A stretch of DNA of 36,674 nt, taken from contig NZ_CADCTE010000124.1 of NCBI RefSeq assembly GCF_902805515.1, forward strand, positions 1 to 36,674. Direction: 5' to 3'. The notes beneath the pieces are model-generated. The model was not told the DNA's origin, did not search any database, and saw nothing but the letters and a program-made list of their open reading frames with translations. The first letter of the stretch is position 1, and every line of letters begins with the position of its first letter. Shown piece after piece: positions 16,017-23,215 of this stretch. This DNA is from an uncultured Arthrobacter sp. Its GTDB lineage: Bacteria; Actinomycetota; Actinomycetes; Actinomycetales; Micrococcaceae. The translations under genes and the position numbers were made by a program.

Positions 16017-16059
16017 CCCGTCCGGCGGCGGCTCGACATACGAGCCGCCGCCGGACGGG
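16017..16059 (+). terminator. Long GC-rich hairpin after the MFS exporter
   Basis: Perfect 19-bp arms (starting CCCGTCCGGCGG) enclose an ACATA loop and begin three bases after the MFS stop. No T run follows, a form often seen in actinobacteria. Confidence 0.7.
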
Positions 16060-16151
16060 TCCGGGTGCGTCTGCCGCAGCAGGGCACCTTACAACTCCAC
16101 TTTCATAAGGCCCGCGCACCCACGCCACGCCTTCCCTAAGGAGCACTTTTC

Positions 16152-16844
16152 ATGACAACCATCGGCATACTCGGCGCTGGCCAGGCCGGCAGCACACTCG
16201 CCCGTGCCTCAGTGGCGGCAGGTTACACCGTCGTCATCGCCAACTCACGCAACCCCGAGACCCTGACAGGACTGGTTCGCGAGCTCGGCCCGCTGGCGTC
16301 CGCCGCATCCGCGACCGACGCAGCAGCCGCAGCGGATGTCGCCTTCCTGGCCTTCCCCTACTCCCCGGACGACCTCCTGCCGGCCAAAGAGCTCGCCGGA
16401 AAGATCGTCATCGATAACAACAACTACATGACCTGGCGCGACGGCCACTTCCGTGAAGTCGACTCCGGCCGGAAGACCATCCACGAGCTGCGCCAGGAGC
16501 AGCTGCCGGCCTCGAAAGTCGTCAAGGCGTTCACCCATGTCCAGTTCCACGCGCGGGCCCAGATCCGCGTCCCCAGCGACACCCAGCCGGCTCTGATCCG
16601 TCTGGCCAGACCAGCTGGAGCTCCCGACCGGAAAGCCCTCGTTGTCTCCAGTGACTACCCCGAGGCCGTCGAGTTCGTCACGGACTTCTACAACGACCTT
16701 GGCTTCGATGCTGTCGAGAACAGTCCCCTGAAGGAATCGTGGCGCAGTGCCCCGGGCACCCCGATGTGGCGACACCACGTCGACGGCCAGAGCCGTGAGG
16801 AGCTCATCCGCAACCTGCAGCTCGCGCGCCGCCCCGGCCGCTGA
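16152..16844 (+). CDS. NADP-binding reductase, F420-dependent NADP oxidoreductase family (copy A)
   Basis: A 230-residue protein of the NADPH:F420 oxidoreductase-like family (COG2085 type). The Rossmann motif GAGQAG is at residues 8-13, with the NADP-phosphate-binding ANSRNPETL at about 30-38. The central AGKIVIDNNNY block and the KAFTHV segment also fit the family. AAGGAG precedes the ATG at a slightly long distance. It is clearly paralogous to the gene at 17575. It is followed by an AT-richer 218-bp gap before the SnoaL-like gene. True F420 dependence is not shown; many family members use NADP(H) with other acceptors. Confidence 0.85.
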   Translation: MTTIGILGAGQAGSTLARASVAAGYTVVIANSRNPETLTGLVRELGPLASAASATDAAAAADVAFLAFPYSPDDLLPAKELAGKIVIDNNNYMTWRDGHFREVDSGRKTIHELRQEQLPASKVVKAFTHVQFHARAQIRVPSDTQPALIRLARPAGAPDRKALVVSSDYPEAVEFVTDFYNDLGFDAVENSPLKESWRSAPGTPMWRHHVDGQSREELIRNLQLARRPGR

Positions 16845-17062
16845 TCCGGGCAGTCACCACCCGGTACCCTTCCGACGAAGCCTATGCAGAGGTTGTGAGC
16901 CGGGAGACTTGAGCCGAGGTTGTGGATCGATCGGAATAGAACCTGAGGTGGCGCAGTTACACCTACTAGCGAGGGTCTTCACCAGAGACTTCCAGTGGAG
17001 CTCCTCGTGATCATTTGATGATTGCTGGCCACCTTGGCCGAGAAGAAAAGGGAAACACCACC

Positions 17063-17455
17063 ATGTCTGATTTCAACCTGCGGGACTTCTACGAGCGCTA
17101 CATCGAGGCGCTGAACGCCCACGAGTTCGACCGGATGGATGAGTTCGTCCACGAATCGATCGTCATGCACAGCGAGCCAAGCACCCGTGAGGCGCTGGTA
17201 GCGCAGCTGCACAGCATCATCGACCCGGTTCCTGACTTCCATTGGGAGACCCAGGAGCTGGCCATCCATGGTGACAGCCTCGCCGTGCGCCTTATCAATA
17301 CCGGAACCCCCGTTAAGGAATGGCTCGGCGCCGCTCCGACCGGCCGGAAGTTCGAGATTGTCGAGTACGCCATCTACACCGTGCGGGGCGGCAAGTTCGT
17401 GCACATGTCGGCACTCCACGACGCGGAGGCTCTGCAGAAGCAGCTCGCCAGCTAA
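17063..17455 (+). CDS. SnoaL-like ester cyclase family protein
   Basis: A 130-residue protein of the SnoaL/NTF2-like fold: an N-terminal helix pair ([20 protein letters not shown]), the [11 protein letters not shown] segment, a [10 protein letters not shown] strand and a C-terminal sheet. Many members are hydrolases, isomerases or cyclases of small organics, and many are unassigned. The ATG at 17063 has AAGGGA upstream; 16 residues of open frame before it look non-coding. Its last 67 nt are duplicated almost exactly at 18688-18754. It lies between the two reductase paralogues and ends just before a hairpin at 17490. Confidence 0.85.
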   Translation: MSDFNLRDFYERYIEALNAHEFDRMDEFVHESIVMHSEPSTREALVAQLHSIIDPVPDFHWETQELAIHGDSLAVRLINTGTPVKEWLGAAPTGRKFEIVEYAIYTVRGGKFVHMSALHDAEALQKQLAS

Positions 17456-17532
17456 CAAGCGCCAGACGCCAACGGCTGCAAAGCCGCATGCGGGCAGGGG
17501 CCGGATCCGGGACCCTGCCCGCTCCCCGGCGC
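17384..17532 (+). repeat. Direct repeat, copy 1 (SnoaL 3' end plus hairpin)
   Basis: About 150 bp covering the last 24 codons of the SnoaL-like gene and its terminator-like hairpin. It recurs at 18683-18834. Identity is nearly complete over the coding part and lower, with small gaps, after the stop codon. Confidence 0.85.
17490..17522 (+). terminator. Hairpin after the SnoaL-like gene
   Basis: Ten-bp arms GCGGGCAGGG/CCCTGCCCGC enclose a loop that itself holds the palindrome CCGGATCCGG. There is no T run. A diverged copy lies at 18788-18820. Confidence 0.6.
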
Positions 17533-17574
17533 ATGGGCGCCGGCTCAACTTCCTTCAGTTAGAAAGACATTAAT

Positions 17575-18324
17575 ATGACATCTCCATTGGGCATTATCGG
17601 ATCCGGTCCGCAGGGTGAAACGCTTGCGCGTCTTGCCGTTGCGGCCGGACTAAACGTCATGATCAGTAACTCCAGGGGTCCTGAGACCCTGAAGGATCTG
17701 GTCCAGGATCTGGGGCCTCTCGCCCGTGCGGGTTCGGTCGCCGATGTCGCCCGCGAGGCTGACATCGTGATCGCGGCCATCCCCCTTGTCGCTTACAAGC
17801 AGTTGTCCGCTGGCGCTTTGGCAGGAAAGATTGTCATCGACTCGACCAACTACTACCCGCAACGCGACGGGCAGATTTCGGTTCTTGATGAGAATGCCTC
17901 AACTGCCAGTGAGTTGATCCAGACCCATCTCGGATCGTCGTCTGTGGTGAAGGCGTTCAATAACATCGCCTTCTCAAGTCTCGGCAACGGTGCTCGTCCG
18001 AAGGGCGACCCGCAGCGGAGTACCCTGCCGATAAGCGGTGAGGACGCAGCAGCGAAAGCACGCGTCGCGGACCTGTTGGACACGCTTGGCTACGATGCGC
18101 TGGACGCCGGCAGGCTGGCCGACAGCTGGCGCAGCGAACCAGGCACTCCAATTTACGTCAACCCGTACATGCCGGAATGGCCCGCCGAACGCATGACCGT
18201 GGATCAGCTGTTCGCCTGGCTTCGGGCGGCACCGGTTATCCCGATGTCACGGCAGCAGGCTGCCGACCTGCTCGCCGGCGCCGTCCGCGGGCCCGCGGGC
18301 GGCCGCTTCCCAGACACCATCTGA
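17575..18324 (+). CDS. NADP-binding reductase, F420-dependent NADP oxidoreductase family (copy B)
   Basis: A 249-residue paralogue of the protein at 16152, with GSGPQG at residues 9-14, ISNSRGPETL near 30-39, the AGKIVIDSTNYY block and the KAFNNIAF segment characteristic of the family. SWRSEPGTP near the C-terminus aligns with SWRSAPGTP of copy A. It is 19 residues longer and ends in an arginine/glycine-rich tail. AGAAAG precedes the ATG. The two paralogues are well diverged, so their duplication is old. The physiological substrate is unknown, and detoxification or reduction of a quinone-like compound is speculation. Confidence 0.85.
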   Translation: MTSPLGIIGSGPQGETLARLAVAAGLNVMISNSRGPETLKDLVQDLGPLARAGSVADVAREADIVIAAIPLVAYKQLSAGALAGKIVIDSTNYYPQRDGQISVLDENASTASELIQTHLGSSSVVKAFNNIAFSSLGNGARPKGDPQRSTLPISGEDAAAKARVADLLDTLGYDALDAGRLADSWRSEPGTPIYVNPYMPEWPAERMTVDQLFAWLRAAPVIPMSRQQAADLLAGAVRGPAGGRFPDTI

Positions 18325-18387
18325 GCGCACGCCGGGACAGTGCTGCGCGCGTGATGTATGCACCACTAAGGGTCATCACTCGCGGCC

Positions 18388-18660
18388 TTGCCGCACGGCC
18401 GCAACGTCTCTGATTTTGAACAGCTTGGGCAGATCGCCGAGGGTATTGGACTCGATCGTGACGACGCCGTGTGTGCCCTGCAGGCGGAAGAACACCTCGA
18501 GGCGGTGCGGTCCGACCAGGCTGCCGCCAGCTCCTACAGGATCCGCAGCGTCCCGTTCTTCGTCATCGACGGAAAGTACGGTCTCGCGGGTCTGCAGGAC
18601 GCCTCGGTGATGACAGAAGCGCTCGACATGGCGTGGTCCGAAAGGGCACCTCACGCCTAG
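18388..18660 (+). pseudogene. C-terminal remnant of a FrnE-type DsbA-family protein
   Basis: The 90-residue open frame matches only the C-terminal half of FrnE-like DsbA/2-hydroxychromene-2-carboxylate isomerase-type proteins. It keeps the GRNVSD entry, a helical middle and the conserved SVPFFVIDGKYGLAG strand-turn (residues 53-67). The N-terminal thioredoxin half with its CPWC-type active site, usually about 110-130 residues, is absent, and the frame opens with a TTG lacking a ribosome binding site. It is most simply read as the residue of a deletion whose left breakpoint lies close to 18390. Expression as a stand-alone helical protein cannot be excluded. Confidence 0.7.
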
Positions 18661-18661
18661 C

Positions 18662-18754
18662 CGGAACCATCAGTCCGGCGTCCGGGACGGCAAGTTCGTG
18701 CACAGGTCGGCACTCCACGACGCGGAGGCTCTGCAGAAGCAGCTCGCCAGCTAA
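18662..18754 (+). pseudogene. 3' remnant of a second SnoaL-like gene
   Basis: From 18688 to the TAA at 18752-18754, this stretch repeats the end of the gene at 17063 with one mismatch in 67 nt; the encoded tail is [20 protein letters not shown] instead of [20 protein letters not shown]. Upstream of 18683 the similarity stops, so no start or N-terminal domain exists. It is debris from a duplicate copy, directly next to the truncated FrnE-like remnant. Confidence 0.8.
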
Positions 18755-18834
18755 CGGCGCCCCACGCCAAGGGCCGCGAAGCCGCACGCGGGCAGGGGCC
18801 GGATCCGGGCCCCTGCCCGCTCCCAGGCGCCGGC
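18683..18834 (+). repeat. Direct repeat, copy 2 (SnoaL 3' end plus hairpin)
   Basis: Second copy of the 17384-17532 segment. The 348-bp stretch 18661-19008 otherwise holds no gene: it contains this repeat, the hairpin at 18788-18820, about 110 bp with no visible signal, and the presumed promoter of the TetR gene. Confidence 0.85.
18788..18820 (+). terminator. Hairpin copy 2
   Basis: Perfect 13-bp arms (GCGGGCAGGGGCC and complement) around a 7-nt centre. It is stronger than its relative at 17490-17522 and has no T run. It now stands upstream of the TetR gene. Confidence 0.6.
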
Positions 18835-18942
18835 ACGGCGATCCCTCCCCAGGTGGGCCGACTGTCCGCACCGCCGCCCCGACGCTCTCCCTCAGCGCCC
18901 CCGCGCGCAAGCCAACGCAGCCTGCCGTTCTACCGGCGGCCT

Positions 18943-18970
18943 TTGGCTCACCGACTAAAGTTCATAGCGA
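18943..18970 (+). promoter_or_regulatory. Possible promoter of the TetR-family gene
   Basis: TTGGCT (18943-18948), 16 bp, TAGCGA (18965-18970), ending 38 bp before the ATG. The match is weak. Confidence 0.3.
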
Positions 18971-19008
18971 CAACCACGTGTCATGGTATCCAGCAGGAAG
19001 GTGACGCC

Positions 19009-19614
19009 ATGCAGACCGTAAATCTAGGGGGACGGCCGAGAGAGTTCGACACCGACGAGGCACTCGATCGGGCGATGCGGGTGTTCTGGGCGCAAGGCTA
19101 TGAAGGCACCAGCCTCACAGACCTCACCGACGCGCTCGGCATCACACGCTCGAGCATGTATGCGGCGTTCGGCAATAAGGAATCGCTCTTCCGCAAGGCG
19201 ATGACCCGGTACGCGGCCGGCCCCGCCGCCTATGTGAGCCGCGCACTCGAACGCGACACCGCGGAAGAGGTAGCGCACGCGTTCGTGATGGGCGCCGTCG
19301 AGGCAACCACCCTCCCCAATTCGCCCGCCGGATGCTTGAGCGTCCAAGGCTCCCTCGCGGCGGGAAAGGCCGTGGTCGTGGCACGGGATGCCCTCATCGC
19401 CTGGCGTGAGGACGGCTACACCGGCCTCCGGCGGCGGTTTGAACAAGCGGCGGCTCTCGGAGACCTGCCCCCACAGGCCGACCCGCATCTCCTTGCGAGG
19501 TACCTCATGACCGTCGTCAATGGCATCGCCGTGCAGGCAGCCGGCGGGGTCCCACGCTCCGATCTCAAGGACGTCGCCGACCTGGCGCTTCGAAATCTGC
19601 CGCTGGCCGCCTGA
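19009..19614 (+). CDS. TetR/AcrR-family transcriptional regulator
   Basis: A 201-residue TetR-type repressor. The N-terminal DNA-binding domain has the AMRVFWAQGYEGTSL entry, the helix-turn-helix around residues 36-56 (LTDLTDALGITRSSMYAAFGNKESLF) and a helical ligand-binding C-terminal domain including the GCLSVQG element seen in the AcrR/LuxR-like group. The ATG at 19009 has AGGAAGG upstream. It follows the reductase/SnoaL block in the same orientation, so it may control those genes or itself. The effector is unknown. Confidence 0.9.
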   Translation: MQTVNLGGRPREFDTDEALDRAMRVFWAQGYEGTSLTDLTDALGITRSSMYAAFGNKESLFRKAMTRYAAGPAAYVSRALERDTAEEVAHAFVMGAVEATTLPNSPAGCLSVQGSLAAGKAVVVARDALIAWREDGYTGLRRRFEQAAALGDLPPQADPHLLARYLMTVVNGIAVQAAGGVPRSDLKDVADLALRNLPLAA

Positions 19615-19695
19615 GTTCAGTTTCCACCGACAGTCCTCCCACGATTCCACCCGGCCCCGCCGGATGAGGCGCGGACCCGGCGCCGCGGAGGACTG

Positions 19696-19726
19696 TTGAC
19701 ACGTTCGGTGTGCCCGGGGTTACAGT
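19696..19726 (+). promoter_or_regulatory. Predicted promoter of the urate-degradation operon
   Basis: A perfect -35 box TTGACA (19696-19701) is followed by TACAGT (19721-19726) at a 19-bp spacing, or by an overlapping GTTACA at 17 bp. It lies about 107 bp before the OHCU decarboxylase ATG. The leader downstream contains GTCCGTACT, also found upstream of malate synthase. Confidence 0.5.
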
Positions 19727-19832
19727 GACGGGAAAATACAGGTCCGTACTGCAGAAACATCGAATCAAGTCGATTCCGTCGATGGTCAAGGGTGTTCAGC
19801 GCTGCAGCGGAGAAACCAGAAAGCTGACACCC

Positions 19833-20327
19833 ATGCGCCTAGCCGACTTCAACGCCGCTCCCGCCACCGATGCCGCGGAACTCCTGCGTCCCTGCCTCGA
19901 CATTCCGCGCTGGATCGACGAAATCGTGCGGGCGCGTCCCCTCGAATCGCTCTCCGCCCTGACCTCGTTCGCCGCGGCCGCGGCACCTGACCTGTCGGTC
20001 GACGAACTCGACGGCGCCCTGGCGCACCACCCCCGGATAGGGGAACGTCCCGCCGGGGATTCGACGGAAGCGGGGCTCTCGCGGCGCGAACAGTCGGGGC
20101 TCGACGGGTCGGAGGATACTGCGGATCGGATCGCTGCCGGGAACCGCGCCTACGAGGAGAAATTCGGGCGCGTCTTCCTGATCCGGGCCGCCGGACGCTC
20201 CGCCGAGGACATCCTCGCCAGCCTGCAGGAACGCCTCAGCCATACCCCCGACGAAGAACTCCCCGTCATCGCCGGCCAGCTGCGGGAGATTGCCCTCCTC
20301 CGGCTGAAGGGAACGGTCACCCCGTGA
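19833..20327 (+). CDS. uraD: 2-oxo-4-hydroxy-4-carboxy-5-ureidoimidazoline (OHCU) decarboxylase
   Basis: A 164-residue OHCU decarboxylase, which turns OHCU into S-allantoin as the last step of urate conversion. The catalytic histidine is in AHHPRIGER (His66) and the supporting SRREQSG segment is at 83-89. The C-terminal helix ELPVIAGQLREIALLRL is typical. The ATG at 19833 is chosen because it starts at the family's N-terminus; its ribosome binding site is weak. It opens the operon uraD-hiuH-urate oxidase, and its TGA overlaps the hiuH GTG. Confidence 0.93.
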   Translation: MRLADFNAAPATDAAELLRPCLDIPRWIDEIVRARPLESLSALTSFAAAAAPDLSVDELDGALAHHPRIGERPAGDSTEAGLSRREQSGLDGSEDTADRIAAGNRAYEEKFGRVFLIRAAGRSAEDILASLQERLSHTPDEELPVIAGQLREIALLRLKGTVTP

Positions 20328-20674
20328 GCTCCGTGAGCACCCACGTCCTCGACACCGGAACCGGCCGGCCCGCCGCCGGCATGGCGGCCAGGCTCCTGCG
20401 CCGCGCCGAGGGGAACTGGGAGCAGGTCGGAGGGGGGACCACCGACGCCGACGGCCGCATTAAGGACTTCGGCAATAAGGACCCCGGCCCCGCCGTCCTG
20501 CCCGTGGGCATCTACCGGATCGAGTTCGACACCGGGGCGTATTTCCAGGGCGACGGAGTCGAGTCCTTCTTCCCCGAAGTGGCCCTCACCTTCACGGTGG
20601 CCAGCGACTCCGAGCACTACCACGTACCCCTGCTCCTGAGCCCTTTCGCTTATTCGACCTATCGAGGGAGCTGA
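20324..20674 (+). CDS. hiuH: 5-hydroxyisourate hydrolase
   Basis: A 116-residue transthyretin-like HIU hydrolase, opening the ring of 5-hydroxyisourate to OHCU. The N-terminal STHVLDTGTGRPA block and the C-terminal signature YRGS, the last four residues, are diagnostic, as is HYHVPLLLSPFAYSTY. The GTG at 20324 overlaps the uraD stop (GTGA); another in-frame GTG three codons later is the alternative start. AAGGGA lies 10 bp upstream. The size is normal for the family. Confidence 0.95.
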   Translation: MSSVSTHVLDTGTGRPAAGMAARLLRRAEGNWEQVGGGTTDADGRIKDFGNKDPGPAVLPVGIYRIEFDTGAYFQGDGVESFFPEVALTFTVASDSEHYHVPLLLSPFAYSTYRGS

Positions 20675-20676
20675 CC

Positions 20677-21630
20677 ATGACGTCTCAGCGCGACACTCCG
20701 CAGCCGACGAGCCAGCCCGGCACGGCGTCCGGCTCAGCGTCCGAGGGGACCGGCCGCATCGTGCTGGGCCGCAACCAGTACGGGAAGGCGGAGGTCCGGC
20801 TGGTCCGGATCACCCGGGACACCGCCCGCCACAGCATCGAGGACCTCAACGTCACCTCACAGCTCCACGGTGACTTCGAACGCGCCCACACCGAAGGCGA
20901 CAACTCGCACGTCGTCGCCACCGACACCCAGAAGAACACCATCTACGCCTTCGCGCGGGCCGGCATCGGAACGCCCGAGGCGTTCCTCATGCGCCTCGGT
21001 GAGCACTTCACCACAAGCTTCAACTGGGTGACCGGCGGCCGTTGGGCGGCCGAGCAGTATTTCTGGGAGCGGATCTCCGACCACGACCACTCCTTCAGCC
21101 GGAACAAGTCGGAGACCCGCACCGCGGTGCTGGTGGTGGAGGGCGGCCGAAAGACTCTCGTCGCCGGAATCTCGGGCCTCACCGTACTGAAGTCGACGGG
21201 ATCGGAGTTCCACGGCTACCCGCGCGACCGCTACACCACCCTCCCCGAAACGACCGACCGCATCCTGGCGACCGATGTGACGGCCCGCTGGCGGTACACC
21301 ACCCTCGAGGCGGACTTCGACGCCCTGTACTCGGGGGTGCGCGGGATCCTCCTCGACGCGTTCGCGGTGACCCATTCCCTGGCCCTGCAGCAGACGATGT
21401 TCACGATGGGCAAGCAGGTCCTCGAAGCCCACCCCGAGATCGGTGAGATCCGGCTGTCGCTGCCCAACAACCACCATTTCCTGGTGGACCTCTCGCCCTT
21501 CGGGCTGGACAACCCCAATGAGGTGTTCTTCGCAGCGGACCGTCCCTACGGCCTCATCGAGGCGACGGTGCAGCGTGAAGGCGGCACCGGCGAACCGGAG
21601 GTGTGGGCCTCCATCCCGGGCTTCTGCTGA
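20677..21630 (+). CDS. Urate oxidase (factor-independent uricase)
   Basis: A 317-residue cofactor-free uricase, oxidising urate with O2 to 5-hydroxyisourate and H2O2. By comparison with the Aspergillus enzyme, catalytic Lys is Lys37 in NQYGKAEV, Thr is Thr82 in VVATDTQKNTIY, and Asn264/His266 lie in LPNNHHF. The substrate-binding Phe178 and Arg195 are also present. The first 25 residues form a Ser/Thr/Gly-rich lead-in not shared with the core. GAGGGAG precedes the ATG, two bases after the hiuH stop. Genes of this type are called pucL, uox or uricase in different genomes. Confidence 0.95.
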   Translation: MTSQRDTPQPTSQPGTASGSASEGTGRIVLGRNQYGKAEVRLVRITRDTARHSIEDLNVTSQLHGDFERAHTEGDNSHVVATDTQKNTIYAFARAGIGTPEAFLMRLGEHFTTSFNWVTGGRWAAEQYFWERISDHDHSFSRNKSETRTAVLVVEGGRKTLVAGISGLTVLKSTGSEFHGYPRDRYTTLPETTDRILATDVTARWRYTTLEADFDALYSGVRGILLDAFAVTHSLALQQTMFTMGKQVLEAHPEIGEIRLSLPNNHHFLVDLSPFGLDNPNEVFFAADRPYGLIEATVQREGGTGEPEVWASIPGFC

Positions 21631-21668
21631 CCGAAATTTGGGTCGTGGAAGGCCCTTTCCGCCGGTTG

Positions 21669-21674
21669 TATAGT
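21669..21674 (+). promoter_or_regulatory. Possible -10 box upstream of xdhA
   Basis: TATAGT lies 29 bp before the xdhA ATG, in the 73-bp gap after urate oxidase. The -35 position holds TGGAAG, a poor match. It would allow xdh transcription separate from the urate oxidase operon. Confidence 0.35.
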
Positions 21675-21703
21675 TTTGCTCACACCGCTGAGGAGTGGAA
21701 AGC

Positions 21704-23215
21704 ATGGATGCTACGCAGATCACCGTCAACGGCTCGATCCGCCCCTGCGAAGGGATCTCTCCGCACCTCCGGCTGCTCGACTGGCTGCGGGCCGAAGGGC
21801 TGACCGGGGCCAAGGAAGGCTGCGCGGAGGGGGAGTGCGGGGCCTGCGCGGTGCTGGTGGCACGGCCCGACGGCGACGGCCGCACCCGATGGACCTCGGT
21901 GAATGCCTGCCTGCCCCCCGCCCTGGCCTTCGACGGCCAGGAAGTCGTGACGGCCGAAGGCCTCGGAACGGCCGACGGCCCGCGGACGGCCGAGGAGCTG
22001 CACCCGGTGCAACGGGAAATGGCCGAACGCGGTGGCTCCCAATGCGGCTACTGCACCCCCGGCTTCGTCTGCTCCATGGCGGCGGAGTACTACCGCCCCG
22101 AGCGGGACCCCTCCGGCTCCGGCGACCGCGTCGAGACCGGCACCGCCGTCGTGGGGGAGGAACACGCGACCGACCACGAGAGCGGCCCCAACGGCTTCGA
22201 CCTTCATTCCCTCAGCGGCAACCTCTGCCGCTGCACCGGGTACCGGCCCATCCGCGACGCCGCCTACGCCCTCGGCGCCCCGGCGGAGGACGACCCGCTG
22301 CTGCGCCGCCAGGACCGGCCCGCCCCGGCGGCCCGGCCCACCCAGGCGGCGTCGGGAGGCTCCCGATTCATTCGACCCGGCAGCATGGACGAGCTCCTCG
22401 ACCTGCTCGAGCAGCACCCGGACGCCCAGGTGCTCGCCGGTGCGACGGACGCCGGCGTCGAGGTGAACCTCCGGCACAGCAGGCCGCCGCTGGTGCTCGC
22501 GGTCGACCGCCTCGAACCGCTCCGGGCACTCACCCTCGGCGCCGACCGGATCGAGATCGGCACCGCGCTCACCCTTTCAGAGGTCGAACGCGGCCTGGCC
22601 GGCCGGGTGCCCCTGCTGAACCAGCTCTTTCCCCAGTTCGCCTCCCGGCTGATCCGCAACGCCGCGACACTCGGCGGGAACCTCGCCACCGGCTCACCCA
22701 TCGGCGACACCGCGCCCGCCCTGCTGGCCCTCGACGCCTCGGTGATTCTTGCCTCCGCCGGCGGCGAGCGCGAGGTGCCGCTCGCCAAGTACTTCACCGG
22801 GTACCGCCAGAGCGTCCGCAGGCCCGGGGAGCTCCTGCGCGCGGTGCACCTGCCGTTGCCGCTGGCCGAAACCACCGCGTTCTACAAGATCGCCAAGCGG
22901 CGCTTCGACGACATCTCCAGCGTCGCCGTGGCCTTCGCCCTGCGGCTCGAGGACGGCACCATCGCCTCGGCCCGGATCGGCATGAACGGAGTGGCCGCCA
23001 TGCCGCTGCGGGCGCTGCGCACGGAGGAGGCCCTGGTGGGGCGGCCCTGGACCGAGGAGACGGCCGTCGACGCCGCGGCGGTGATGGAGACCGAGGGCAC
23101 TCCGATCGACGACCTGCGGGCCACCGCCCGCTACCGCTCGGCGATGCTCGGCCAGTCGGTCCTCCGGTTCTATGCGCAGACGTCAGCCGCGCCCGCCCTG
23201 GAGGTGACCCGGTGA
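21704..23215 (+). CDS. xdhA: Xanthine dehydrogenase small subunit (2Fe-2S and FAD domains)
   Basis: A 503-residue subunit carrying both electron-transfer domains. The plant-ferredoxin cluster ligands are Cys40, Cys45, Cys48 and Cys70. The second 2Fe-2S cluster ligands are Cys114, Cys117 (CGYC), Cys175 and Cys177 (CRC). Between the two pairs lies an unusually long hydrophilic insert at about residues 132-166. The FAD-binding domain starts near 220 with the ATDAGVEVNL block, and TLGGNLATGSP follows. The ATG at 21704 has AGGAG eight bases upstream. With XdhB and the XdhC maturation factor it oxidises hypoxanthine and xanthine to urate, feeding the urate oxidase encoded just upstream. Confidence 0.95.
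   Translation: MDATQITVNGSIRPCEGISPHLRLLDWLRAEGLTGAKEGCAEGECGACAVLVARPDGDGRTRWTSVNACLPPALAFDGQEVVTAEGLGTADGPRTAEELHPVQREMAERGGSQCGYCTPGFVCSMAAEYYRPERDPSGSGDRVETGTAVVGEEHATDHESGPNGFDLHSLSGNLCRCTGYRPIRDAAYALGAPAEDDPLLRRQDRPAPAARPTQAASGGSRFIRPGSMDELLDLLEQHPDAQVLAGATDAGVEVNLRHSRPPLVLAVDRLEPLRALTLGADRIEIGTALTLSEVERGLAGRVPLLNQLFPQFASRLIRNAATLGGNLATGSPIGDTAPALLALDASVILASAGGEREVPLAKYFTGYRQSVRRPGELLRAVHLPLPLAETTAFYKIAKRRFDDISSVAVAFALRLEDGTIASARIGMNGVAAMPLRALRTEEALVGRPWTEETAVDAAAVMETEGTPIDDLRATARYRSAMLGQSVLRFYAQTSAAPALEVTR

Noticed and set aside
17384..18834. Insertion sequence or mobile element as the cause of the repeat
   Set aside because: No transposase, terminal inverted repeats or target-site duplication are visible. 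A segmental duplication with deletion explains it better.
21676..23211. A very long open frame running through xdhA into xdhB
   Set aside because: The first part is xdhA read in the wrong frame (Arg/Pro-rich, no motifs). The real xdhB begins at the GTG at 23212, with a good ribosome binding site.
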